Source: Cryphonectria parasitica EP155
Taxonomy: Eukaryota > Ascomycota > Sordariomycetes > Diaporthales > Cryphonectriaceae
Direction: 5' to 3'
DNA: 64,000 nucleotides
NCBI RefSeq assembly: GCF_011745365.1
Contig: NW_024468912.1
Span: 5,022,001-5,086,000 of the forward strand
A model generated the notes under the pieces. The model searched no databases. It was not told where the DNA came from and saw only the letters and a list, made by a program, of their open reading frames with translations. Below are positions 52,436 through 64,000 of this stretch, one piece after another. Position 1 is the stretch's first letter, and each line of letters opens with the position of its first letter. A program made the translations under genes and the position numbers.

Positions 52436-52909
52436 TGTTATGACTCATCTAACATGCAGGTCACGAAACAGGTCACGAGTAACAAGGACCAGGTGTTAAG
52501 AACTCAACGTTTTAACTAAGCATTGATTATATAGCTCAGGGTTAGGAATACAACAGAGATGGATCACTGAATCATTAGATGATTCAGTAAGCTCGGATTA
52601 CCTGAATCAGTAGTAAGCCAAGATAAGCTATACTGAAGAGCTGAATATATAATCATATGCTCATTATTATTAGATAAATTAAGTATATAGCTCTTCAGTT
52701 ATTAATCTAAGTATCAGATTACTCTTTTATTCTAATAGCTTTAAAAGCAGTAAATACTTATATAGTTACTCAGTTGTATTTCCGTATTTAAGACTTATAC
52801 TTAGTACTGCTCTTATTAGCATAAATCTCTTATATACTTTGGAATCTTCGGATTGCTGTAATACTTATTATATTTTGATAACTCTTATTCAAGAATAGTT
52901 CAGTATTAT
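52436..52909 (+). mobile_element. Truncated 5' end of a second gypsy copy: LTR plus primer-binding region
   Basis: The LTR 52436-52872 (TGTTATGACTC...TTATA) is inverted relative to the full element at 52979. Immediately after it, 52873-52909 reads TTTTGATAACTCTTATTCAAG, matching the sequence just inside the 5' LTR of the full element (TTTTGACAACTCTTGTTCAAG on its sense strand) with transitions only. The copy is then truncated. Confidence 0.75.
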
Positions 52910-52978
52910 TGTAATAAGCACTGCAGCAATCCGAAGATTCCAAAGTACACAAGGAGTTTATGCTAACAAGAGCAGTGC
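52910..52978 (-). repeat. Left piece of an older LTR split by the full-length element
   Basis: It reads TGTAATAAGCACTGCAGC to AGAGCAGTGC and is homologous to the first 69 bp of the LTR at 52979. Its continuation is at 60387-60430, on the other side of the full-length element. Confidence 0.7.
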
Positions 52979-53421
52979 TGTAATGAGCACTGCAGCAATC
53001 CGAAGATTCCTAAGTACACGAAGGAGTTTATGCTGACAAGAGCGGTATCAAAGTGTCAAGTCCTTGAATACGGAACCGTACAAGTCCTAATAAGCGATGC
53101 AAGTGTTCACTGCCTTTGAGGCTACTCAGTGTATAAAACTGAATACTTAGATTGACAACTGAAGAACTATCTGAAGGAAATCTATCTAACAGTAGGAAAT
53201 GTAAACCTTTATATACTTGGTTCTTCAGTCCGGATAGATAGGATCGATGTTGACTCCATTGATTTCTTCATTAACAGGATAAACGTTGACTGTATCTATC
53301 CGCTAATAATCCTAACTCTGGGTTATGTAATTGATGCTTTGTTAGAACGTTGAATCCTTGATACCTGGTTCCTATTATTTGTGATCTATTCTGTGATCTG
53401 CATGTTGGATAAATCATAACA
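52979..53421 (-). repeat. 3' LTR of the gypsy element (443 bp)
   Basis: On the plus strand it starts TGTAATGAGCAC and ends CATAACA. It differs from the right LTR at many sites, nearly all transitions. Confidence 0.9.
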
Positions 53422-53434
53422 TCATCTCCCTCCT
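53422..53434 (-). other. Polypurine tract of the gypsy element
   Basis: AGGAGGGAGATGA on the minus strand, directly before the 3' LTR in the sense direction. Confidence 0.75.
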
Positions 53435-53793
53435 ATCAATCATTATTCTCAACGATCTTTTGTAAGTATTCTAGCAAATCTTTCATCCGTAATTTTGCCT
53501 TCCTAATCGAGATATCGAATAGAGTCAGTTCTCGTTGTATTGCTAGGCTTTATTCTCGTTCTTCGCAGAAATCGTTCCTTCTTTCTGCTATAGCTATCTT
53601 CAGTTCTCTTTTGTTCATGCTTTGCTCATACTGCGAAGATTATAATCTTTCGGCTGAGTGCAAGGTTGCTGAGTCTGAATCTTCCTGCTGTTAGATCTGT
53701 GTGCGTCTGAGTTTGTTGAATTGCGATGTTCGTGGCCTGATGCCTGTACAATTGAATTGTGTAACTGCTTAATACTATTGCCTGGAAGTAGAG

Positions 53794-54069
53794 ATGGAGG
53801 CAATCGAAGAGGAGGCTGCTGAGCTGAATGCTAAACTCCTTAGGCTGCGTAAGCAGAAAAGGATATGGTATGAAAAGATGATGCGCGCTGTTCGTTGGGA
53901 AATTGATAATGTGAAGGAGTTGGAAAGAATGGAGGCGGAGAAGCGAGCTTGCATTGCTGCTGAAGTTCATTCTGTGGTTGCAAAGGAATCTGCTGTAATT
54001 GCTGGAGATTCTTCTTTTGAGAGTTTTAACTGGAATTCCGTAGATATAGGGAATGCAGTAGTGGATTAG
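53794..54069 (+). CDS. Small coiled-coil ORF antisense to the gypsy element, 91 aa
   Basis: An open frame on the strand opposite to gag-pol, 373 bp inside the 3' LTR. The protein is strongly helical and charged (EEEAAELNAKLLRLRKQKR, MMRAVRWEIDNVKELERMEAEK). It is uninterrupted while the flanking sequence is full of stops. Similar short coiled-coil ORFs with an LRRQKR-type motif and a following MMRR-type segment are common hypothetical proteins associated with fungal gypsy elements, as far as I recall. Function unknown. It might be a chance survivor rather than a gene under selection. Confidence 0.5.
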   Translation: MEAIEEEAAELNAKLLRLRKQKRIWYEKMMRAVRWEIDNVKELERMEAEKRACIAAEVHSVVAKESAVIAGDSSFESFNWNSVDIGNAVVD

Positions 54070-57000
54070 TTGGATTTCTTGGAGAGCAAGATTTCTGAGA
54101 TTTCTGAGCCTTGGTTTGGGGCGGAGCGATTATCTTAGGTGCTGGCTTTCCTTTTCCAATATTCAGCTATCTTTTCCTGAGCGTTTTCAACATTTCCCCA
54201 TAGTTCCCATGAGTTTTCGCTTGCTGAGTAGCCTTTTCATTTGATAAGATATTCTCTTGTATTGTCTATGCTTCTATGCTTGAGAATCTTCTCTATCTTA
54301 TACTCTGATTCATTGTTTTCCACTTCTGCTATATTGTTTATTAGTATTTCCTATACTGCTGATTCCAGCAGTAAGATATAAAAAACTGAATGTATTCTTA
54401 TCTTATAAGATAATGCTAATTCGTAATTAACTAGGGAAATCTATTGCAAGATTTTGAATAGTTCTAACTTCTTATAATCAAGTTTATTGCTGGATCTGGT
54501 TGTTTTAATATTTTTTCGAAGTAGATAAGCTTTATTTTCCTTCTGTAGGATTGATTCTTCAATCCTTTTGGAGTTTGCATACTGCATTATTCATTCTTGA
54601 ACAAATTATAATTCTGATTAGAGTTCTTTCTAAACTTTCTTAATCTTCTTAATCCTTTTATCTGCAGCTTCTGCATCTGCTCCTAGCAGTGCTTTGTAGT
54701 AAGCTGTTGGGTTGTATCTATAGAGTATGAAGAATAGTAACTTCTTTGTTATGCTTATATCTGCGCTATTATAAGCGAATTGTGCAAGAAGCAATAGATC
54801 AATTCAGTTATTCTGTTTCTGATTAATATAGTATTGAAGGTATTATTCAATAATTTGATTCATTCTTTCTATTTATTTATCTATTTGCGGATGAAATGCT
54901 GTAGATATTCTGTAGTGTGTTCTGAGCTGTTTTATAAGCAAAGTTCAAAACTTTGAGTTGAACTTTCTATTTCTATTAGAGATTACTTCTTTCAGCATGC
55001 TGTAGTTAGCGATAATTGTTCTGAGAAATGTGTATGCAAGTTCTTCTGCTGTACTGCTTTTCTTGTAGGAAAGAAAGTAAGCATACTTGCTCAGTTTGCA
55101 AACTATTACTAGAATGCTATTGTATTGCATCTTAATTAAGAGTTCTCATAAGAGAGATAGCTTGATAATGAAGTTTAGACTGATGGATTGCTAAATAGTT
55201 GTAAGTACTGATAAGAGATGTAGTAATCTGTAAGGCTTGTATTTTTCTGCTTTATTCTTCTTGCAGTTATTGTATTATTATAGGATATTCCTAATTCTTT
55301 TCCTAAGGCTTAGTAGATTCCAGTATCTTTTGATGTATTCATAGATTGCTCTGATTTTCTGATATTCATATGCTGATATATTATATATATCTTTAATGTA
55401 GTTGTTTTGTTCGTTTGGAGTTATTAATTCTGAATCTTTTTCCGAAAGTTTAATTCTGAAGGCAGCATTTAGTTCTCTGTACGCATTAACAAGGTTTTCT
55501 GATTCGTTTTGAGCAAAGATGTTCTGTATATCCGAGGAATCTGCATCTCGATAGTCTGATTTCCTGCTGAAAGTATCTGCTTGTTTATTTTCTGAGCTTT
55601 TGCAGTATACAATCTTGAAATTAAACTATAAGAGGAATTCTGCTTATCTAACTTATTGCTTATTCAAAATCTTAGTTGTTATGAATGTAGTTAGATTTTT
55701 GTAATCTGAGTGAACTATGATCGGATGTTGTGCGCTAATGAGGTAGTATTGCTACTTTTCGAAAGCTTTCATTATTGCTATAAGTTTCTGATTAGGGATT
55801 CTGTAGTTAATTTCCGGGCTATTCAATTTCTTTGAGAAGTTGCTTACAATTCTTAGATGCTCTTAGTTATCTTGTTAATCAAGCTATCTCCTGAGTGCAT
55901 ATCTCGATATATTGGTTTTAATTTTAAAGAGTTTGTAGGAGTTTGCTTTATACAGAATCGGTTCTAAGGTAATATATCTGATGATTTCATCAAAGGCCTC
56001 TTGTGCTTTGAAGATCTACTCGAAGAGTTAATCCCTTTTGGTAAGATTTGTAAAAGGATATGCAATTCAGCTATAATTCTTAATAAACTATCTGTAGAAG
56101 TTAACATATTCGAGAAAAGATCTAATATTCCTAATATTCTTAGGAATTAGCTAGTTTCTAATAGCTTTTATCTTATTCTTCTATAGCTTGATACATTCTA
56201 GCTTGATTGTGAATTCGAGATAGTTAACTTTTTATATATGAAAGTAACTCTTCGCTGGTTCCATAAGGAGTTTTGCATCCTAAAGCATCTGCAATACTAT
56301 TTCTATATGTTTCTTGTATTCTTCAAGTATTTGAAAGTAAATAAGGATATTGTTGAGATAAGCAATAATGAACTGATCTAGATGCTTGCATAGAATGTAA
56401 TTAATCATTTTCTGAAATAAAGCTGGAGCATTTATTAAACTAAAGAGCATAACCAAATATTCGTAGTATTTATAGCGTATTCTGAAAGCAGTTTTCCATT
56501 CTTCTTCTTTCTTTACTCTAATCAGATTATAAGCTTCTTTCAGATTTAGAATTGTAAACTATTGTGCTTCTTGCAATCTATTTCGTAGTTCCTTGATGAG
56601 TAGCAATAGGTATCGGTTCTTGATTGTAATATTGTTAAGTTGCTTATAGTTAATATATAGCCTGAGCTTGCTGTTTTTCTTAGATATAAATAGAATGGGG
56701 TATTCTGCTGATAATTGCAATGATTATATGTATTTCTTCTTAAGATTCTTGTTGAGATACTTCTTAAGCATCTCTAGCTGTGCCTTGTCTAGTCTGTAAA
56801 TGAGGAAGAATTTGAGCTGTTTTCCTTCTTGTAGCAGGATTTTGTGGTTGTATGAGCTGTATTCTGGTAATCCTGTATTCAATTCTTTCTGGAATAGTTT
56901 TTTAAACTTGTAATATTCTCGTAGTATATTTGCAAGTATTAGTTCTGATTCTTGTGCTGTTTCTGCTATCTGGAGGAATAGTAGGTATTGTTGAGTATGC

Positions 57001-59938
57001 TTCTTTTCGTTTGTTGTTTTTAGCAACGTTTTTAAGAGCTTTGAGCGTTCATTCCGGGCTGGATCGAGCGCTCGAGGGCCTGGTTTCGAGGTTTTTCCTG
57101 TATGAGTTCATAATTCATATTCTGAAGCTTTTCCTTATTGCTCCGGAGCGAACCGACTTGCTGAGGATCTTGCTTCCGTTGTTTTGCTAACCTGTTGATG
57201 CTCTAGCACTATTTAGATTCGCTTGTTACTAGATTCTTCTCCTTGAACTGCTAGCTCTGCTAGCTTAAAAGTATGTGTGAAGTTGTATGAAGCTTCTTTT
57301 CCTAAGTATTCTTCAACCACTAGCTTTAATTCTGCACTATTAATTATAACTATCTCTCTGGATATAGCTTGTTCTTATAAGATCTAGCTAGTAGTTTAAT
57401 CGATTCAAGGATTATACTTCTTAAGCTATAGAAGCCCCATAATCAGCTCATGTTATACTGTATCTGTAATATCAAAGGAAGCTCTAGTTACATATTCTTG
57501 AATTAAAACAGATAGATAATCAGTCTCTTTATTGATTACTTCTTGGTTGTATGCAACAGATTGTTTTTCCATAGTGCTGAGAGTATATGAGCATTTTTTT
57601 CATCTTCATTGTAATTATGCCTGATTGATAATATATGGGAATATGAAGTTTCTCTGAGTGCTACTATTCAATAGTGCGCTGTATTTGTATTCTTGAATAT
57701 ATATATCGAACTTGATGTAAGCATAATTTGTTTTAAAAGCTTTATATAGGGATTGTTTCAGTCTAATCATCTGCAGTCTCTTTATAAGCGATTCTGTTCT
57801 TTTGAATTTGTTAAGAACTGCTTATTCTTCTAAGCTTGCTTCGCTGCTTCTTGAGCAAGCTTCTTAGCTTGCTTTTGCTTGTATTATTATTATTTCTAAT
57901 CTTTCTTCTATTAATGCTAGTTGCAAACTTTGTTATTAATATAAATCATGCAGAGTATTATTTTGCACTGCTATTATTTTATTTTCTTGTTTATATATTG
58001 TATAAAGCAGTTATTTAGTAGTCTGATGTATGCATTGTAATGCTATCTATTAAAAATCTCTCTGAAGCGGAATTTCTATTCTTCAATAGTTTGAAGGATT
58101 TGTTCTAGTTCTCTAACAGAAAACTATTTGTATTATATCTTATCTGAGAAATGCATTCTGCAGCTATGATAAGTGCAGAAGATTCATGCTAATTCATAAT
58201 ATAGATTATAAAGTAAGCTGATTCAAGGATTCTTATTTCCTTATGCTTCAATATCCTGCAAGGGAATACAGGTAAAGAGCTCTTTCAGCCTTATTCCGTA
58301 GATGAGATATTCGATCTATATTGTTTCCTTGTTTCATTCAATACTGAAGGGAAACCTTTTTTTAAGCTTGTTGAGCATGTTATTCGCAGGAAGCTTCTGC
58401 GAGCTGCTAGGTTGTTTGCTCTAGCTTGATTCTTCTATTGCTTGAGAAGCATTCTCTGTATTGCTTAGATGCTCATACTAATAGCTAAGAGGATATCATT
58501 TCTTATTCATATTCCTGATTATAGTGCTTAGTATAAGCAATAAAGAATGTTGAAGAGTATCATTGCTAAGCTCTTCTTCCAACGCTTGAATGCTCTGTTT
58601 TATAATATCCGAGCAATTCGAGTTGCTACTCATAGAGATGCTAGGCGTGCATTCTTGTTCTGCTATTGCTATTTGTCTGCAGTGCTTAGGTTTCTAAGGA
58701 AACCATTCTAAATCTTTCTTATTCGAGAGATATATTAAGCAGTTGTTGTTATAGCAGAATATTCAGCTGAGACTTCTGTAATTAACAGAATCCGATACTT
58801 GCTCCGAGGAGGTATTGCTCAGTTGATTGGATTCCTGTTGTTAAGCAACATTCATCTAGCATTCTTTCTGAACTGATTGCTATTTATTCTTTTAGAATTG
58901 ATAGCAGTTGCATGCAATGTATTCTTGTTTGTTGCAGTTGTAGCAAGTAATACTGTTCCTCTTGTTATACTGCTTATTAGTAGCATTGAGTTCCATGGAG
59001 CCAGCATGTATAGTGCTGCTCTAAGCTGTGCTGCTCTGTTATCTGCTGTTCTTATATTGAAGTTTCTTGCTTGTATTAGCTGAAAATCTCCAAGTCTAGC
59101 TTTCTTCTTTCTTGAATTTCTCTATCCATTATTTGTATAAACAGTTATTGATGCGGATTGCTTGATTGAAGAATGTTGCAAAGTTCTCCAGCTAATCCTG
59201 CTTGGAGATTTCATCTTTAATGTTGTTCTTGAATCTCTTGTAATAGTGCTTCATGAGATTCTTATCTTTCTATAAGAGTCTTGCTAAGAGCTACTTGAAT
59301 CTGATTATATAAGCAGAAGCTAACTTGGTTTATCTGAGATTTATAAGCTGCTGAGCTATAATGCATTCTTCATTAGGATTACTAAAGGTTTTTTTGAAAG
59401 CTTTCTTAAAGCTTTTAAAGGAATCGAATATATTCTTAGTACTCTAAATATATATGCTGAGGCTATTCTGATGCTCTAAATAGTTGTATAGAGAAGGCTT
59501 GTATTAAATAAGAGCATTCTTTTCGAAATGAGTTCCTGCAAGGATAATCTTCTTAAATTCCTTAGTAAACTGAGTCTTATAATACAGGAAATATGCTCTG
59601 CAGTGGATAAGAAATTCATGTAGCGTCTTTTAATTGCTGTTATATATAGCAAGCTTATTCATCTTGTATACTTTTCCAGCGCTACTAGTAATTGCAGAGA
59701 TAGACTGCGCCTGCTAAGCTTGTTGAGCTAGCTAAGCTTATTAATTAGCAATAGTAGCGCTCTAAGCCTGCTGTTATTTGTACAGATTCTGAATACACTG
59801 AATAAGCTGATATATCTAATTGATTAGTTTCTTCTGAGTAGGAGCGCACGAGAATGAAGGGATTCCTGAAGAAGCTATCATGTTCCATATTGCTCAAGAG
59901 GGTAATACTGAACCGTTCTTGAACAAGAGTTGTCAAAA
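54070..59938 (-). pseudogene. Gypsy gag-pol, degraded
   Basis: Integrase core at 55130-54945: YNSILVIVCKLSKYAYFLSYKKSSTAEELAY, the conserved DRLTKYAHF region with substitutions. RT start at 57026-56724: YSSYNHKILLQEGKQ and LKKYLNKNLKKKYI, matching the usual DHxIxLxxG...LKxYLxxNLxKG. RT/RNase H remnants lie between 56.7 and 55.6 kb and gag remnants between about 59.9 and 57.3 kb. Frames are broken by many stops, typical of RIP. The order RT-RNaseH-integrase in the minus direction identifies Ty3/gypsy. Confidence 0.85.
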
Positions 59939-60381
59939 TGTAATGAGCACTGCAGCAATCTGAAGATTTCTAAGTATACGAAGAGGTTTATGCTGATAAG
60001 AGCAGTATTAAAGTATTAAGTTCTTGAATACGGAACTGTACAAGTTCTAATAAGCGATGCAAGTGTTCACTGCCTTTGGGGCTACTCAGTGTATAAAACT
60101 GAATACTTAGATTGATAATTGAAGAACTATCTGAAGGAAATCTATCTAATAGTAGGAAATGTAAACCTTTATATACTTGGTTCTTCAGTTCGGATAGATA
60201 GGATCGATGTTGATTCCATCGATTTCTTCATCGATGGGATAGATGTTGACTGTATCTATCCGCTAATAACCCTAACCCTGGGTTATGTAATCGATGCCTT
60301 GTCAGGACGTTGAATCCTTGATACCTGGTCCCTGTTACTCGTGACCTGTTCTGTGACCTGCATGTTGGATGGGTTATAACA
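59939..60381 (-). repeat. 5' LTR of the gypsy element (443 bp)
   Basis: Starts TGTAATGAGCAC and ends TTATAACA on the plus strand; equal in length to the left LTR. The region just inside it reads TTTTGACAACTCTTG on the sense strand, the presumed primer-binding area. Confidence 0.9.
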
Positions 60382-60386
60382 AGTGC

Positions 60387-60430
60387 CAAGTATAAGCCTT
60401 GAATACGGAAACACAACCGGGGTAATCATG
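60387..60430 (-). repeat. Right piece of the older split LTR
   Basis: CAAGTATAAGCCTTGAATACGG follows the AGTGC duplication and matches the LTR copy at 52436 (reverse complement). It ends where the 700-bp repeats begin. Confidence 0.65.
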
Positions 60431-60431
60431 C

Positions 60432-60701
60432 TGAACCAGAACTAGGGCGCTGTTGCCCTCGAAAGAAAAAAGGAACAAACAGCTGCTGAAGCAATGAGCA
60501 AGGGCTCATGCAACCCAAGCATGCCTGTACAGATGAGGACAGCAAACTAAGGCCATACGGGCGCAAGAACAGGGTGAAAAATCTGTCTTAGATCTGTCTA
60601 AAGGGTTCAAAATTGAAAGGAAGAGAAAGGATGCTTTTTTTTTTTTTTTTTTTTTCTATAGCTAAAGAATTTGAAAAGTAAGTGGTATCCTTTATATGTA
60701 T
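60432..60701 (+). repeat. Tandem repeat unit A, truncated (270 bp)
   Basis: Starts TGAACCAGAACTAGGGCG and is homologous to the first part of units B and C. It has a poly-T run at 60635-60656. Confidence 0.85.
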
Positions 60702-61401
60702 TGAACCAGAACTAGGGCGCCATCGCCCTCGAAAGAAAAAGGGATAAACAGCTGCTGAAGCAATGAGCAAGAGCTCGTGCAACCCAAGCATGCCTGTACA
60801 GATGAGAACAGCAAACTAAGGCCACACGGATGCAAGAACAGAGTGAAAAACCTGTCTTAGATCTGTCCAAAGGGTTCAAAATTGAAAGGAAGAGAAAGAA
60901 TGCTTTTTTTTTTTTTTTTCTATAGCTAAAGAATTTGAAAAGTAGGTAGTATTCTTTATATGTATGAGAACCCTTAACCTACTGTACTCCATATTCCACA
61001 GACTATCACTCTAGCTACTATAACAGTTCTCTTCCAGCAACTTTCTTCCAAAGTTGCAACAAATTCAATAGTATGCTAGATCTAATTAGAGGGAGATAAA
61101 GTAAAGAAATAAAGAATTCATTGCAAACTGCCAAAGGAAACACTATAAACCAAACCATTCTCCCAATTCAACCCTCATATCTCTCTCTATCGCTTGAGCT
61201 ATTATTCAAATCAATGCAGAAGTATTAATATCTATCTTCAGTTCATTCGTAATACAAGCATAATCTAGCTAGATCCTAATACTAATCTCTTCTCTATTTT
61301 CATCTGCTCTCAAACTCTGCTTAAGTAGCAGCAGCAGCAGCAGTTTTCTTCTGATTCTGCATTCTTACTCAACAAATTCTTTCGCAATTCGCTTTATACA
61401 T
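60702..61401 (+). repeat. Tandem repeat unit B, full length (700 bp)
   Basis: The same start as unit A with hairpin AGGGCG-CCAT-CGCCCT and a poly-T run at about 60904-60919. It ends GCTTTATACAT just before unit C. A CAG/AGC microsatellite is at about 61328-61343. Confidence 0.85.
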
Positions 61402-62100
61402 TGAATCAGAACTAGGGCGCCGTCGCCCTCGAAAGAAAAAGGGACAAACAGCTGCCGAAGCAATAAGCAAGAGCTCATGCAACCCAAGCATGCTTGTGCA
61501 GATGAGGATAGCAAACTAAGGCTACATGAGCATAAGAACAGGATGAAAAACCTGTCTTAGATCTGTCCAAAGGGTTCAAAATTGAAAGGAAGAGAAAGAA
61601 TGCTTCATTGTTGCTTATAGCTTAAAGAATTTGAAAAGTGAGTAGTATCCTTTATATATATGAAAACCCTTGACCCACTGTACTCCACATCCCACAAACT
61701 ACTACCCTGGCTACTACAACAGTTCTTTCCCAGCAACTTTCTTCCAAAGTTGCAACAAGTCCAATAGTATGCTAGATCTGATTAGAGGGAGATGAAGTAA
61801 AGAAATAAAGAATTTATTGCAAACTGCTAAAGGAAATACTGCAAACCAAACCATTCTTCCCAATTCAACTCTCATGCTTCTTCCTATTGCTTGAGCTATT
61901 ATTCAAATCAATGCAGGAGTATTAGTATTCATCTTCAGTTCATTCGTAATACGAGCACAATCTGGATAGATTCTAATGCTGATCTCTTCTCTGTTCCTGT
62001 TTGCTCTTAAACTCTGCTCAAGTAGCAGTAGCAGCAGCAGTTCTCTCCTAATTCTGCATTCTTACTCGACAGATCCTTTCGCAGTCTGCTTTATATATAT
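61402..62100 (+). repeat. Tandem repeat unit C, full length (about 699 bp)
   Basis: Aligns with unit B over its whole length with mostly transition differences. The poly-T run is replaced by CATTGTTGC. It ends GCTTTATATA. Confidence 0.85.
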
Positions 62101-64000
62101 CCATCTTAATAGTATAATCGAACTCTATTCAGTTCAGAGAACCTATTGAAAGCCTAATAGGATTAAAGCTATAAAGCTTACTTTATAGAAGCATATAAAG
62201 CTTCTAAGATTTATCAGAAAAACTGGGAAGCATGATGTTGCTGCTTCTTAGTCTCTGATGCAATGGGGCTTCAGTAGTATATTCAAGCTTAGCTGTTTGC
62301 TGTATTAATAGATTGATTATTAGTTCTGAATTAATAAGCATTCTTCGAGGTGAAGAGAAGTAAGGATTGGTAGGAGTTCCGGATGGAAATCAACTTAACT
62401 CTAAGCTGATACTACATTCTCTTGATGAATGCAAGATTGGATTAGCTGAAGCTGTACTCTCTCGAGACTGTTGTCTTGACGGAACTAGGCTGGATGCTCT
62501 ACTCGCTCTGAAATCCTTTAGAGCAAAGGCTGATATATCTCTTCTCATTCTGTTAAGATCGCTTTTAATAGATAGTTCAAGCAAGTCTGCAACTCTTTTT
62601 ATAAAAAAGATAATATTCAGCTTGTAGATTATATTCAGTATCCTACTAACTTCTACTTGTACAGCCTTGTATTCTTGAAGTAAGGCATTCCTTCTTAATG
62701 GCTAATCAGGATATTGCATATAGTTGCTGTATTTCAGCTTATAGGAGAAGGCTTGGTAGTGTAGGCTTGTTATAGCTATCTCCGCATTCCATTCTTTCAC
62801 ATTTTGTATAGTCTCTCTATAGTTAAGATAGAAAGCTTGCTTTCAGTCTGAATAGCTACTAGGTGATTAGTAGAAATCAGTAGATTCCAGAATTCGAAAG
62901 CAGAATAGTTCGATTGTATAAAGCAGAATTGTATTCGATTCGTTATTTAGCAGCATAGTTGGAATATTTTCGAAATCCCAATTCTGATTAGCTCTAGCAC
63001 TTCTGAGCTGATTGTTCAGATAGTGCTTGCTTGTATAAGCTAATAGAATATCGCTGGATTTGTGCACAGCAATATAAAATCCTTTTTCAGTCTTCATATT
63101 GAGCTAAGATAAAGCACAAGCTGAAGTTGCTATATTAACTGAGAGGAGAATTCATAAGCGCTTCTATCTAGCTTTATATCTAAGCAGATCCTGCTTATTA
63201 AGAATATTAGAAGAGCTAGGTAAATAAGCTATTAATGGAATACAAAGGCATTCTATTAAGAATACGTTTTATTGATTATACTGAGCGTAATAACGAAAGG
63301 CAGCTATAGCATGCTGCAGACTAATATCTTGAGAAATTCCTGCATCTAAGAATCCAACCAGATTATAGATATCGAGAAGATATTTGGAAGAATTAGCGCT
63401 GAAGATTATAAGCAAGTACAACTTGCAAGAGGGTAATTCTGGGAAGTACTTCTCAACAAGTTCTGCTGCTAGATGATTTTCTTCATTCCTTAGACTGAAG
63501 TAGAGCGAATAACTCTTGATCACTTTAGTTGGATATAGCGCTTTGGAAAAGATAGTTCGAAAGCAGTAAGCTTTGGTTATTCAGTTTCTTCAGCTATGCT
63601 GAATAGATGGGAACAGAGAGTACTTGAATTCAGCTATTGCTGCTAAGTTGAAAGAAAAGTGAAAAGGGAAGAACAGCTTTGTTGGAAGGTAAGCAATTGC
63701 GAGAGGGGTTTGCAAAGATGTAAAGTTAAGGGATCGAGAGAGTATTGACTGAGGAAGAAAAGTAGAGAAGAATGCAGCTTCAGCTAGAGGATCTATTAAG
63801 AAAGGTAATGTTATATAAGCAGAGCAGTTAATAATTTGTTCTGATGTTGATGTATAGATCTAGAGCAGCGTTGATAAGGAAGAAAAAAGGGTGTGTATAT
63901 GCTTGAGAAAGATGGTTGTAAAGAGGTTGAAGGAAAAGGAAGAATAGCTAGCTGCAAGTATGAATGAAATAGCTAATTTATCTTGCTTAGCAACTACTCA
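62101..64000. other. AT-rich decayed sequence, no gene recognised
   Basis: Short open frames on both strands, the longest on the minus strand (63523-63269 and 63097-62867), with leucine/serine-rich products and no domain that I can name. Composition and stop density match RIP-degraded transposon sequence. The element probably continues beyond the window. Confidence 0.5.

Larger units (their letters stand above)
52979..60381 (-). mobile_element. Full-length Ty3/gypsy LTR retrotransposon, RIP-degraded, 7.4 kb
   Basis: Two 443-bp LTRs in direct orientation (52979-53421, 59939-60381) and a perfect 5-bp target duplication AGTGC (52974-52978, 60382-60386). The polypurine tract next to the left LTR and the primer-binding region next to the right LTR show that it reads on the minus strand. 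The interior is very AT-rich and full of stops. It inserted into an older LTR of the same family. Confidence 0.92.

Noticed and set aside
62367..62627. 86-aa plus-strand frame as a gene
   Set aside because: Mirrored by a minus-strand frame, in AT-rich degraded sequence, no recognisable domain or start context.

Overview
The window is nuclear DNA of a filamentous ascomycete (Pezizomycotina). The genes have short 45-100 bp introns with GTAAGT/GTATGT donors. A dual-PKS secondary-metabolite cluster sits between transposon graveyards, and the damage in those graveyards (excess C-to-T and G-to-A changes, TGG-to-stop codons, very AT-rich decayed elements) looks like repeat-induced point mutation (RIP). 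I cannot assign a genus from sequence alone.

Layout. 1-4060: 3' part of a decayed Ty1/copia retrotransposon, with polypurine tract and 143-bp LTR. 4061-5109: an MFS transporter pseudogene that abuts the copia LTR. 5.8-6.4 kb: LTR scrap, HET-like gene relic and a palindromic repeat end. 6.8-39.7 kb: an intact gene-rich block. It holds a highly reducing PKS (minus, 13 exons, 2680 aa), a 942-bp shared promoter, a non-reducing PKS (plus, 3 exons, 2620 aa, SAT-KS-MAT-PT-ACP-CMeT-R), an NAD(P)-dependent ketoreductase (minus), a BAHD-like acyltransferase (minus), an FAD monooxygenase (plus), a 14-TM-type MFS exporter (plus), a short-chain dehydrogenase (plus), a Zn2Cys6 regulator (plus) and a rhodopsin-like seven-TM membrane protein (plus). 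40.5-41.4 kb: a fossil of a PKS acyltransferase domain and a broken Ifi-6-16-type gene. 43-64 kb: repeats. These are an LTR relic; a conserved fungal ORF split by a well-preserved pogo-type DNA transposon; a second pogo relic split by a 305-bp solo LTR; a third pogo-type element with 85-bp TIRs; a complete but RIP-destroyed Ty3/gypsy element with 443-bp LTRs nested in an older LTR; 700-bp tandem repeats; and AT-rich tail sequence.

How the genes work together. NR-PKS with CMeT and reductive release, FAD monooxygenase, ketoreductase, acyltransferase and a second HR-PKS without a release domain form the core set known from azaphilone clusters (azanigerone, chaetoviridin, Monascus pigments). Inference: the NR-PKS makes a methylated benzaldehyde, the FAD enzyme dearomatises it and triggers pyran formation, the ketoreductase acts on the side-chain ketone, and the acyltransferase esterifies the core with the HR-PKS chain. 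Alternatively the HR-PKS chain primes the NR-PKS SAT domain. There is no P450, halogenase or acyl-CoA ligase in the window, and the HR-PKS methyltransferase motif is degenerate, so the product may be an unusual, simple azaphilone. Exon boundaries were worked out by hand from splice consensus, reading-frame continuity and family conservation.
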